From positions 1,014 to 22,617 of IMG/VR virus record IMGVR_UViG_3300030116_002437: DNA of 21,604 nt. One strand, written 5' to 3'. The position numbers were made by a program, and so were the translations under genes. The notes beneath the pieces were generated by a model. That model was not told the origin of the DNA. It made no database searches and worked only from the letters and a program-made list of their open reading frames with translations. Positions within the stretch are counted from its first letter, which is position 1. Every line of letters starts with the position of its first letter. Positions 1 through 7,104 of this stretch are shown piece after piece. The stretch comes from a virus.

Positions 1-714
1 TTGAGAACAGCAGATGTTTTAGAATATGCAGACTTCAAAGATCAATTTGCAATGCAAATCGGTAAGTATAATCTTAATATTCTTGAGGATATTAAAAATT
101 TATATTTATATGATTTTGGTATTTTCTTAGAGCTTATGCCTGACGAAGAGGAGAAAGCTATGTTAGAAGCAAATATACAAATGGCTCTTTCCAAAAATGA
201 TATAAACTTAGAAGATGCTTTGGACATAAGAGAGATCCATAATTTAAAACAAGCAAATCAATTACTAAAACTAAAGCGTAAACAGAAACAACAAGCTGAA
301 CAGGAGCAAGCAATGCAAATGCAAGCTATGCAAGCTGAACAGCAACAACAAAATATTATGGCTCAGGCTCAAGCTGAACAACAGAAAAAAATGATGGAAA
401 TGGAAAATGCTATGCAGTTAAAACAAGCTGAAATAGCTATGGATATTGAAAAAATGAATAATGAAGCTCAATTAAAATCTATGTTGATGGAGAAGGAGTT
501 TGCATTTAATATGCAGTTAAAGGGTATTGAACAATCACAAATTGATCAAAGGGAGGCTGCAAAAGAAAAAGGTAAAGCTGATAGAATTACTATGGCTAAC
601 ACACAACAATCAAGATTAATAGAACAACGTAAAAGAAACTTACCTCCAATAACTTTTGAGTCTAATGAAGATTCTTTGGATGGTTTTGATTTAGCTGAAT
701 TTGATCCACGGTAA
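1..714 (+). CDS. Portal protein, C-terminal part (5' end outside window)
   Basis: This is the last 237 residues of a probable portal protein, the dodecameric ring at the head vertex through which DNA enters and leaves. The frame is open at base 1, so the TTG there is probably not the real start. Residues about 28-95 (DFGIFLELMPDEEEK, then a region ending KLKRKQK) resemble what I recall of the portal C-terminal region in crAss-like and marine Bacteroidetes phages. Residues about 95-150 are extremely rich in Gln, Met and Ala and should form a long coiled coil. The protein ends in an acidic tail, SLDGFDLAEFDPR. The phosphatase gene starts 2 bases after the TAA stop, so the two are probably cotranslated. 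The position just upstream of scaffold and capsid genes supports the call. Recognition is from family memory; the diagnostic N-terminal portal core is not in the window. Confidence 0.72.
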   Translation: MRTADVLEYADFKDQFAMQIGKYNLNILEDIKNLYLYDFGIFLELMPDEEEKAMLEANIQMALSKNDINLEDALDIREIHNLKQANQLLKLKRKQKQQAEQEQAMQMQAMQAEQQQQNIMAQAQAEQQKKMMEMENAMQLKQAEIAMDIEKMNNEAQLKSMLMEKEFAFNMQLKGIEQSQIDQREAAKEKGKADRITMANTQQSRLIEQRKRNLPPITFESNEDSLDGFDLAEFDPR

Positions 715-716
715 AA

Positions 717-1253
717 ATGTTTGACGACTTTAACATTTCTAAATATAAAGATGTTAGTTATCCTTCTGATTTTTCCCTCAAAGCTTTAGGAGAAATTAAA
801 AAGCTTCAGCGCACACCTGTAGATTCAAACTTTGCAAACAAATATGATAATGTTTACAAAACATTTAAAAATTTGTTTAACAATAGAACCAGAAAGTTTC
901 CAGATAAGTTAGTGCAAGATTTAATTACAGAATCTCAACCAGTGATTTTAAAAATCAAAGACTATCACAATCGAAAGAGACCAAACGAATTAGCTAAAGT
1001 ATACAATATAGATTTGTCTTATCATGATATGAAAAGCGCAAAAACTCCTGCGTTTCCTTCAGGACATTCGGCACAATCTATGTTAGTGGCTTTAGTGTTA
1101 ACCGACTTATATCCAGAAATGGAAAAAGAATTAATGCAAGCTGCGCAAAATATTTCTAAAAGTAGAATACTTGCAAGAGTGCATTATGAATCCGATAAAA
1201 TTGTCGGAGAAAAACTTGGAAAAAGCTTATTTAATCATTTAAAAACCGCTTAA
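717..1253 (+). CDS. PAP2-family (acid phosphatase type) phosphatase
   Basis: This 178-residue protein carries the full three-part PAP2 signature: K81-x6-R88-P89 (KDYHNRKRP), P114-S-G-H117 (FPSGHSAQS) and S149-R150-x5-H156-x3-D160 (SRILARVHYESD). In this family the second-motif His assists catalysis, the third-motif His attacks phosphate to form a phosphohistidine intermediate, and the Lys and Arg residues hold the phosphate. Members hydrolyse phosphomonoesters or lipid pyrophosphates. I see no signal peptide and no clear membrane span, so it looks like a soluble enzyme of the bacterial acid phosphatase type, and the substrate cannot be told. Residues 1-75 are a charged helical region. The gene starts 2 bases after the portal stop and precedes the promoter of the scaffold gene, so it is transcribed with the portal. 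A phosphatase inside a head-assembly gene block is unusual. All catalytic residues are present, so it is probably active. Confidence 0.88.
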   Translation: MFDDFNISKYKDVSYPSDFSLKALGEIKKLQRTPVDSNFANKYDNVYKTFKNLFNNRTRKFPDKLVQDLITESQPVILKIKDYHNRKRPNELAKVYNIDLSYHDMKSAKTPAFPSGHSAQSMLVALVLTDLYPEMEKELMQAAQNISKSRILARVHYESDKIVGEKLGKSLFNHLKTA

Positions 1254-1274
1254 AATATATAATAAATTATTGTT

Positions 1275-1282
1275 TAATTTTG
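1275..1282 (+). promoter_or_regulatory. Bacteroidetes-type -7 promoter box, TAATTTTG
   Basis: The box matches TAnnTTTG, the -7 consensus of Bacteroidetes housekeeping promoters. It lies in the 46-base gap after the phosphatase gene and ends 17 bases before the ATG at 1300, which would give a very short leader. The upstream sequence is almost pure A/T and has no clear -33 TTG/TTTG element at the usual spacing. It would drive the scaffold and capsid genes. Confidence 0.55.
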
Positions 1283-1299
1283 TCTAAAAATTTAATCTA

Positions 1300-2442
1300 A
1301 TGGAAATAAAAGTAAAAGAAGTGGATGGCAACACTCAAAAATCAAAAGCCGAAATAGAAGCTCAATTATTAGAAAAACATAATAAAGAGCAAGAAGAGGA
1401 AACTCAACCTGAAAAAGTAGAAGAGGTTGAAGAAACGAAATCTCAGCAAGAAGAAGCTGAGCCGCAGACTGAAGAGCCTGCTGAAGAAAAAACTCCCTCG
1501 TCAGAGTTAAATGACGAACACGTTCTTTCTTATATTAATGAAAGATATAACAAAGAAATAAATTCAGTTGATGAATTGTTTGCTACGAAAGAAGCTAATG
1601 AAGAATTACCTGAAGATGTTAAGTTATATTTTGATTATAAAAAAGAGACAGGCCGTAGCATTGAGGACTTTGCTAAATTGCAAAAAGACTATGGTGCTAT
1701 GGACGATGATTCTGTTTTAGCTGACTATTATGGTATACAAGAGGAAGGTCTTGATGCTATTGATATTCAAGATATTATGGAGGACAAATTCGGATTCAAT
1801 GAAGAAGAAGATGAACCCAAAGATATTAAGAAGAAAAAGTTAGCTAAGAAAAGAGAACTTGCAAAAGCGAGGAAATTTTTTAACGAACAGAAAGATAAGT
1901 ATAAAGTCCCTCTTGAGTCAAGTGGGGGTGGATTATCTGAAGATCAAGAAAAAGACCTTAATGCTTACAAGAATTATATTAAGGAATCGGATTCTCAAAA
2001 AGAGCGCCAAGCTAAGGCTTATGATTATTTTAAAAAGCGTACAGGTGAAGTATTCAACAATGAGTTCAAAGGTTTTGAGTTCAATGTATCTGACGATAAA
2101 AAAATTAATTATAAACCAGGCACTGCTGAAGAATTAAAAAGCAAACAATCAGATGTTAACAAATGGTTAGGTTCATTTTTAACAGAAGAAGGTTTGATTG
2201 GTGATGCAAAAGCTTTTCATAAAGCTATGTCTGTTGCCATGAATCCTGAAAAGTTTGCAAAGTTTTTTTACGAGCAGGGTGTTGCTGCAACGGTAGACAA
2301 TGTAGCAAAAAAGTCTAAGAATATCAATATGGATGTTCGTAGAGCCCCGCAATTAAGTACAAAAAATAGTTTAAAAATAAAAGCGATTGGCGATACTTCG
2401 AGCGGAAGAGGACTTAAAATTAGAAGTATTAAAAAAGTTTAA
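1300..2442 (+). CDS. Probable capsid scaffolding protein
   Basis: This 380-residue, highly charged protein lies directly upstream of the major capsid gene, the usual place for a scaffolding protein. Scaffolds guide capsid assembly and then leave or are degraded. Residues about 10-70 are a low-complexity Glu/Gln/Lys stretch, likely disordered or coiled coil. Residues about 72-150 include YFDYKKETGRSIEDF, a segment I recall from related marine phage proteins at this position. Residues about 165-215 are Lys-rich helices, and the last 40 residues are basic (IKAIGDTSSGRGLKIRS), which fits the capsid-binding basic tails of known scaffolds. There is no signal peptide or membrane segment. The start ATG at 1300 sits 17 bases after a promoter box and has no Shine-Dalgarno sequence. 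The role is inferred from position and composition; it could instead be an internal head protein. Confidence 0.62.
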   Translation: MEIKVKEVDGNTQKSKAEIEAQLLEKHNKEQEEETQPEKVEEVEETKSQQEEAEPQTEEPAEEKTPSSELNDEHVLSYINERYNKEINSVDELFATKEANEELPEDVKLYFDYKKETGRSIEDFAKLQKDYGAMDDDSVLADYYGIQEEGLDAIDIQDIMEDKFGFNEEEDEPKDIKKKKLAKKRELAKARKFFNEQKDKYKVPLESSGGGLSEDQEKDLNAYKNYIKESDSQKERQAKAYDYFKKRTGEVFNNEFKGFEFNVSDDKKINYKPGTAEELKSKQSDVNKWLGSFLTEEGLIGDAKAFHKAMSVAMNPEKFAKFFYEQGVAATVDNVAKKSKNINMDVRRAPQLSTKNSLKIKAIGDTSSGRGLKIRSIKKV

Positions 2443-2461
2443 CAAATTAAAATTTTAAATT

Positions 2462-3937
2462 ATGGCAGTAAATATTAGCCCTGGCTTCGATTTACAACCT
2501 TCAGCTCAACAGGTTCCTGTTGAAACGAATTATATCAAAGATTTTGATTTCTTGAATCAGTATCTACCAGATACTTACGAGAAAGAATTTGAAAGATATG
2601 GTAATAGAAGCATTAGTTCATTCCTACGTATGGTAGGAGCAGAAATGCCTTCTAACTCTGACCTTATTAAATGGGCAGAGCAAGGAAGATTGCATATTAA
2701 ATATAAAGCGTGTACATCAGCAGCTGCTGCAGGTGTAGACTCTGGTGCAGTTTGGACAATTCCTAACAACCTTACAAACTTCAATCCTGCGTTAGCTAAC
2801 CCTAACACATCTAAAGATGCGAAGAATGTATTGAGAGTAGGACAAACTGTATTCATCTCGGATAACACTCCTGGTTCTAACCTTACAAACAAAGCGATTG
2901 TAACGTCTGGACCTACAAATGCTAATCCTAACACATTTACAGTTGCTTATTATGAAGCGGCTGGTCAGGCTGTTGCAGCAGGTGTTGCTTGTGACGTATT
3001 TATCTACGGTTCTGAATTTGCAAAAGGAACTGAAGGTATGGTTGGATCATTAGATTCTGATGATTTATTTTTTGATAATAAACCAATTATCATTAAAGAT
3101 AAATATTCAGTATCTGGTTCTGATATGGCTCAAATTGGTTGGGTTGAAGTAAGCGGAGAAGATGGTGTAAGTGGTTACTTATGGTATCTAAAGTCTGAGC
3201 ATGATACAAGATTAAGATTTGAGGATTACATGGAAACAGCAATGATTGAAGCTGTTCCAGCTGAAGCAGCTTCTGGTGCAGGAGACTTCTTACAAGGAAC
3301 TGGTGCTGGTGCATCTGTTGCTGGATTAAGTGGTTCTAAAGGTGTATTCTTTGAAGTAGGAAACAGAGGTAATGTATATGGTGGTGGAAACCCAACATCA
3401 TTAGCAGACTTTGATTCTATTATTCAAAGATTAGACAAGCAAGGAGCTATCGAAGAAAACGTAATCTTTGTAAATAGACAATTCTCATTTGATATTGACG
3501 ATATGTTATCAACACAAAACTCTTACGGAGGTGGTGGTACATCTTATGGTCTATTTGATAATGACGAAGAAATGGCTTTAAATCTTGGATTCTCTGGATT
3601 TAGAAGAGGTTATGACTTCTATAAGTCTGATTGGAAGTATCTAAATGATCCTACAATGAGAGGTGGATTAGTAGCAGGAGCAATCAATGGTCTATTAGTA
3701 CCAGCAGGTTCAACTTCTGTTTACGATCAAATCTTAGGTAAAAACGCTAAGAGACCTTTCTTACACGTAAGATATAGAGCTTCAGAAGCTGAAGATAGAA
3801 GATATAAAACTTGGATCACTGGTTCTGCTGGTGGAGCAAGAACTTCATCTTTAGACGCGATGGAAGTTAATTTCTTAACTGAAAGAGCAGTTTGTGTATT
3901 AGGCGCAAACAACTTCTTCTTATTCCAAAGTGCATAA
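2462..3937 (+). CDS. Major capsid protein
   Basis: This 491-residue protein is the probable major capsid protein, the subunit of the icosahedral head and presumably of HK97 fold. The N-terminal segment, residues about 24-82 (with DFDFLNQYLPDTYE, GNRSISSFLRMVGAEMP and WAEQGRLHI), resembles major capsid proteins of crAss-like and marine Bacteroidetes phages as I remember them. Residues about 85-185 form a separate Ala/Asn/Thr-rich, strand-forming insertion (VGQTVFISDNTPGS and later DVFIYGSEFAKGTEGM), possibly a surface domain. The C-terminal half has the Gly-rich strands common in capsid proteins. The gene follows the scaffold by 19 bases, has an A/T-rich leader without a Shine-Dalgarno sequence, and is followed by a hairpin terminator, as expected for a strongly expressed virion gene. 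The HK97 fold is inferred, not visible from sequence alone. Confidence 0.85.
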   Translation: MAVNISPGFDLQPSAQQVPVETNYIKDFDFLNQYLPDTYEKEFERYGNRSISSFLRMVGAEMPSNSDLIKWAEQGRLHIKYKACTSAAAAGVDSGAVWTIPNNLTNFNPALANPNTSKDAKNVLRVGQTVFISDNTPGSNLTNKAIVTSGPTNANPNTFTVAYYEAAGQAVAAGVACDVFIYGSEFAKGTEGMVGSLDSDDLFFDNKPIIIKDKYSVSGSDMAQIGWVEVSGEDGVSGYLWYLKSEHDTRLRFEDYMETAMIEAVPAEAASGAGDFLQGTGAGASVAGLSGSKGVFFEVGNRGNVYGGGNPTSLADFDSIIQRLDKQGAIEENVIFVNRQFSFDIDDMLSTQNSYGGGGTSYGLFDNDEEMALNLGFSGFRRGYDFYKSDWKYLNDPTMRGGLVAGAINGLLVPAGSTSVYDQILGKNAKRPFLHVRYRASEAEDRRYKTWITGSAGGARTSSLDAMEVNFLTERAVCVLGANNFFLFQSA

Positions 3938-3955
3938 GAAGTAAAAACTAATATT

Positions 3956-3987
3956 AGGGGAGTTACATTACTCCCCTGATATTTTTT
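3956..3987 (+). terminator. Rho-independent terminator after capsid gene
   Basis: AGGGGAGT (3956-3963) pairs perfectly with ACTCCCCT (3970-3977) around the six-base loop TACATT. A T-rich tract ending in six T follows at 3980-3987. It lies 19 bases after the capsid stop codon and should end or weaken the scaffold-capsid transcript. Confidence 0.85.
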
Positions 3988-4012
3988 ATAAATTAAATTA
4001 AAATTAAATACA

Positions 4013-4768
4013 ATGAAAAAAAAAGAAAAATATACCCACAAAGCCTATAGACTATTAGGCGATACGGCACCGCTAACATACATGTTAGCTTCACGCCACA
4101 CATCAAGATCACCCTTATTATGGTTCGATGAAGATAAAGGAATTAACAGGCCTTTACGTTATGCGAGAAACCAAAAGTCACCTTTTGAAGATGAGCAAGA
4201 CGGTAATGCTGTTCTTGAACCAATAGTGTTTGAGGATGGAATGTTACAAGTACAGAAGTCTAACCAAACTTTACAAAAATTTCTTTATTATCATCCGTCA
4301 AACGGAAAAGTGTTTGAAGAAATAAATAGAGAAAGAGATGCAGCTGCTGAGCTTGCGTATGTAGAACAAGGATTAGAAGCTCAGATTATGGCTAAAGAAT
4401 TGAAAGGAGATAAGCTACTTACAGTATGTAGAGTTCTTATGGGTGCAGCGGCAGATAATATGACAACTGCTGAATTAAGAAGAGATGTTATGTTGTATGC
4501 AAAGCAAGCACCAGAAGAATTTATTGAAACAGTACAAGATCCTCAATTAGATCTTTACGGTGATGTAGTTCAGTTTTTTACAAACACTTGGTTAATTTTG
4601 AAAAACAATGGTAAAGATGTTTTCTTTAACTTACCAAAAAACAAAAGAAAATTATTATCAGTGCCATTTGGTGAAGATCACTATTACATAGTGGCTTCAT
4701 ATTTTCAAGATGATGATGGTTTAGAAACATACAAGCTTCTGAAAAAAAGGCTAAAGAAAGATAAATAA
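4013..4768 (+). CDS. Conserved phage structural-module protein, function unknown
   Basis: This is a 251-residue soluble protein without signal peptide or membrane segments. I recognise it as a family found next to capsid genes in marine Bacteroidetes-type phages, but I know no function for it. The N-terminal part (APLTYMLASRHTSRSPLLWFDE, then RNQKSPFEDEQDG and EPIVFEDGMLQV) looks like a conserved strand-rich segment. Residues about 100-175 are helical and contain MTTAELRRDVMLYAK. The C-terminal part (KNKRKLLSVPFGED, then a basic KLLKKRLKKDK tail) could contact nucleic acid. It starts 25 bases after the capsid terminator with no visible promoter between, so its expression probably depends on read-through. 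That position suggests a minor head or head-completion protein; this is inference only. Confidence 0.7.
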   Translation: MKKKEKYTHKAYRLLGDTAPLTYMLASRHTSRSPLLWFDEDKGINRPLRYARNQKSPFEDEQDGNAVLEPIVFEDGMLQVQKSNQTLQKFLYYHPSNGKVFEEINRERDAAAELAYVEQGLEAQIMAKELKGDKLLTVCRVLMGAAADNMTTAELRRDVMLYAKQAPEEFIETVQDPQLDLYGDVVQFFTNTWLILKNNGKDVFFNLPKNKRKLLSVPFGEDHYYIVASYFQDDDGLETYKLLKKRLKKDK

Positions 4769-4775
4769 GGATTTG

Positions 4776-4783
4776 TATCTTTG
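4776..4783 (+). promoter_or_regulatory. Bacteroidetes-type -7 promoter box, TATCTTTG
   Basis: This is a match to TAnnTTTG, 7 bases after the stop of the preceding gene and 31 bases before the ATG at 4815. No clear -33 element is present. It would drive the single gene at 4815-5144, which is closed by the terminator at 5164-5198. Confidence 0.55.
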
Positions 4784-4814
4784 AGGTATTGTTTAACCCT
4801 TAAATTTTTTAACT

Positions 4815-5144
4815 ATGCTTAAATTTTTAAAAGTAGAGGTTGATGGTGTTGACCATATAATTCCTATCAATTCCATTTTAGGTATTGAAGTAGGTGCTGA
4901 TACGCAAGTGCAGATTTTGACTAATATTAAAGGTCATGGTGCTACTGGCGCTTCAGAGGTATTAGGCTACCAACTTGTTGCTTCAGGCGCAAGTGATGCA
5001 GCTAAAACGAAAGAGCAATTAAATAGCATCGTAGATGAGATTGAAAATGCACTTTCTACAGCTTGGACTAAACCAATGTACTTACTACAACCTAAATACG
5101 CTATTACAGCTGTAGGACAGATTGAGGAAGAGTGGTCAAACTAA
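4815..5144 (+). CDS. Small structural-module protein, 109 residues, function unknown
   Basis: This small protein has no clear signal peptide or membrane span. The N-terminal half alternates hydrophobic residues as in beta strands (MLKFLKVEVDGVDHII, then TQVQILTN). A helix follows at about 60-82 (TKEQLNSIVDEIENALSTAW), with more strands after it. I recall similar 100-130 residue proteins in the head-tail region of marine phages, without a known function. A decoration or minor virion protein is possible. Its context is notable: it has its own promoter-like box 31 bases upstream and a strong terminator 20 bases downstream, so it appears to be a one-gene transcription unit, which suggests it is needed at a level different from its neighbours. 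The leader (4784-4814) is A/T-rich and contains no Shine-Dalgarno sequence. Confidence 0.7.
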   Translation: MLKFLKVEVDGVDHIIPINSILGIEVGADTQVQILTNIKGHGATGASEVLGYQLVASGASDAAKTKEQLNSIVDEIENALSTAWTKPMYLLQPKYAITAVGQIEEEWSN

Positions 5145-5163
5145 TCTCTTAATCAAAGTTATG

Positions 5164-5198
5164 AAAGGGGCTTAAACAATTAAGCCTCTTTTTTTTTT
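5164..5198 (+). terminator. Strong rho-independent terminator
   Basis: A 12-base-pair stem (5164-5175 with 5180-5191, including one G-T pair) encloses the four-base loop ACAA. It is followed without a gap by an uninterrupted T-run, 5189-5198, whose first bases are also the end of the stem. It closes the 109-residue gene and lies just before the promoter box of the tail gene cluster. Confidence 0.92.
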
Positions 5199-5201
5199 AC
5201 T

Positions 5202-5209
5202 TATATTTG
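5202..5209 (+). promoter_or_regulatory. Bacteroidetes-type -7 promoter box, TATATTTG
   Basis: This TAnnTTTG match starts three bases after the T-run of the terminator and ends 15 bases before the ATG at 5225, so the leader would be about ten bases or less. No -33 element is recognisable because the T-run occupies the region. It would start the transcript of the connector and tail genes (5225-14291). Confidence 0.6.
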
Positions 5210-5224
5210 TAAAAAGAATCTCGC

Positions 5225-6187
5225 ATGATAAATTCAGTAAGAAATACAGTATTGGCTATTGCTAATAAAAATAATTATGGGTATATATCCCCACAAGATT
5301 TTAATTTGTACTGTTTACAAGCTCAAATGGATTTGTTTGAGGATTATTTTTATCAATATAATAATTGGATAAATAGAGAAAATGCAAGAACATCAGGTAC
5401 AGGATACGCTGATATAATCAAAAACTTAGAAGAAGTAATAGATACGTTTTCAGCTACAGCTTATTTAGCACAACCAGTAGCTAACGTAAACAATCAATAT
5501 AATTTACCCGCAGACTATTATTTGATAAATAAAATATTTTACTATCCAACAATAAAAGTTAGCGGAACAACAACAGGAGTAAATGGTTATGAGTTAATTG
5601 ATGCGAATCAAACTTTTACAACTTCTGTAGCGGTAGGTGACATAATAACAAATACCACTGACAATACTTCTGCATACATTACCGCTATAACAAATAACAC
5701 TACTTTAGTTATTAGCGAAAATATTATGGCTAACGCAGAAGCGTATAATATATATGACCAGTATAATATTACAGAAGTCGAAAGAGTAAATCAAAATAAA
5801 TTATTTTATTTAACGAGCTCTAATCTTACTTATCCTACTACGCAATATCCTGCTTATGTTTTAGGTGGTGCAAGCTCTAACGTAACTCCTGGTGTTTTAG
5901 GTAATACCATATCAGTATACCCTACTACTATAACTCAAGGTGGAGCGATACAAGCACAGTATATTAGGTATCCTGTCGCCCCTAACTGGACTTATCTAAC
6001 TACATCTGGACAAGACCCTATATTTAATCCAGCTGCAGCAGATTATCAAAGTTTTGAATTACCTGCCTCTGATGAGCCAAACTTGGTTGCAAAAATTTGT
6101 CAATACATAGGTATAGAAATTAGAGAAGATGCGGTATATAAATTTGGACAAACAGAAGAATTAACAGATACACAAGAAACAAGCTAA
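5225..6187 (+). CDS. Ring / head-tail connector protein (first)
   Basis: This 320-residue protein belongs, as far as I can recognise, to the connector or ring proteins under the portal of crAss-like and marine Bacteroidetes phages. Recalled family features are an N-terminal helical segment (MINSVRNTVLAIANKNNYGYI, then FNLYCLQAQMDLFEDYFYQY) and a central strand segment (NKLFYLTSSNLTYPTTQYP). Residues about 112-179 look like an inserted beta module (VAVGDIITNTTDNT, TLVISENI, AEAYNIYD) between two parts that would otherwise run on. Such VGD-type modules recur in phage structural proteins. The protein likely forms a ring between portal and tail. It is the first gene after a strong terminator and promoter box, and its stop is followed one base later by the next ATG, so translation of the two is probably coupled. 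Confidence 0.68.
   Translation: MINSVRNTVLAIANKNNYGYISPQDFNLYCLQAQMDLFEDYFYQYNNWINRENARTSGTGYADIIKNLEEVIDTFSATAYLAQPVANVNNQYNLPADYYLINKIFYYPTIKVSGTTTGVNGYELIDANQTFTTSVAVGDIITNTTDNTSAYITAITNNTTLVISENIMANAEAYNIYDQYNITEVERVNQNKLFYLTSSNLTYPTTQYPAYVLGGASSNVTPGVLGNTISVYPTTITQGGAIQAQYIRYPVAPNWTYLTTSGQDPIFNPAAADYQSFELPASDEPNLVAKICQYIGIEIREDAVYKFGQTEELTDTQETS
5558..5761 (+). other. Inserted VGD-type beta module in the ring protein
   Basis: Residues about 112-179 form a self-contained strand-rich segment with the pattern VGDIITNTTDNTSAYITAI, then TLVISENI and AYNIY. The flanking segments (YYLINKIFYYP before; VERVNQNKLFYLTSSN after) read as one continuous family domain once it is removed. The module type is recalled from other phage structural proteins, and its role here is unknown. 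Confidence 0.5.
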
Positions 6188-6188
6188 G

Positions 6189-7103
6189 ATGACATATATA
6201 AATCAATATCAATATTACACAAATAATGGAGGAAACCCTGAAGATGCAAATTGGGGTTCTTACCAGTATATATCTTTACAGGACATAGTAAATAATTTTA
6301 TGTTGATGTATCAGGGTAATCATGAATTGATTAATAATATTAACAGATTTCAAGTTTTATTTTATGCAAAGCGTGGTATTCAAGAGTTGAATTACGATGC
6401 TATGAAAGAAATAAAAATATTGCAATTAGATGTCGGAAACAACTCAAGGTTTATTCTACCTTCAGACTATGTGAATTGGGTGCGCATTTCTCAATTTAGA
6501 AATGGTGTTCTTTATCCTTTAAGTGAGAACATACAAACTAATTGGAGTAATGCTTACTTACAAGACAATCAAAGTAGAATATTATTTGACCAAGACGGTA
6601 ATGCTTTAAGACCTGAAGATTCACAAGTAGATTTAAGTAGGGGAAGAGTAGGTATTTACTTAAATGACAACAGCATGTTTCATGGTTGTGAAGGAACTTG
6701 TGTGGATGGGGTATGGTATTTTGATTATTCTGTTGGCGCAAGATTTGGTTTAAACACTGAAACTGCTAACATAAACCCTACATTTACAGTAGACAAAAGA
6801 GCTGGCGTTATTAACTTTAGTTCTATGGGAGGTGACGCATCAATTGTATTAGAATATGTTTCAGATGGAATGGAAGGCGGAAACGATGCGCGAGTGAGTG
6901 TAAACAAATTGTTTGAAGAATATATCTACGCATATATTAAATATTCTATTTTGAATAGCAGATTAGGAGTGCAAGAGTACATTGTTAATAGAGCAAGAAA
7001 AGACAAGTCTTCTTTATTAAGAAATGCTAAAATAAGATTAAGTAATATACATCCTGGTCGTCTCTTAATGAACTTAAGAGGTCAGGATAAATGGATAAAG
7101 TAG
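6189..7103 (+). CDS. Ring / tail tubular protein (second)
   Basis: This 304-residue protein resembles the tail tubular or adaptor proteins that sit between portal and tail in short-tailed phages (T7 gp11-like role, crAss-like ring protein). Recalled features are the N-terminal helical region around residues 28-75 (ISLQDIVNNFMLMYQG, then FYAKRGIQELNYDAMKEIK), the strand motif LPSDYVNWVRIS at about 90-101, and the basic C-terminus RLLMNLRGQDKWIK. Residues about 160-180 hold a short Cys-x3-Cys pair (HGCEGTCVDG). It starts one base after the previous stop and ends one base before the next start, which points to coupled translation of the connector genes. I expect it in the virion as a ring below the first connector protein. 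The family call is firmer than the exact position in the tail. Confidence 0.75.
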   Translation: MTYINQYQYYTNNGGNPEDANWGSYQYISLQDIVNNFMLMYQGNHELINNINRFQVLFYAKRGIQELNYDAMKEIKILQLDVGNNSRFILPSDYVNWVRISQFRNGVLYPLSENIQTNWSNAYLQDNQSRILFDQDGNALRPEDSQVDLSRGRVGIYLNDNSMFHGCEGTCVDGVWYFDYSVGARFGLNTETANINPTFTVDKRAGVINFSSMGGDASIVLEYVSDGMEGGNDARVSVNKLFEEYIYAYIKYSILNSRLGVQEYIVNRARKDKSSLLRNAKIRLSNIHPGRLLMNLRGQDKWIK

Positions 7104-7104
7104 T

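Noticed and set aside
1254-1299. Terminator after the phosphatase gene
   Set aside because: The gap is A/T-only without a G/C-containing hairpin; only a promoter-like box is visible.
1859-2137. Overlapping + strand frame of 92 codons inside the scaffold gene
   Set aside because: Out-of-frame reading of A-rich DNA, Lys/Ile/Leu-rich without domains, with no start signal; a nested scaffold-type gene would be in frame instead.
2575-2934. Minus-strand open frame of 119 codons inside the capsid gene
   Set aside because: It lies wholly within a well-supported gene in the opposite strand, has no promoter or family resemblance, and its composition mirrors the capsid codons.
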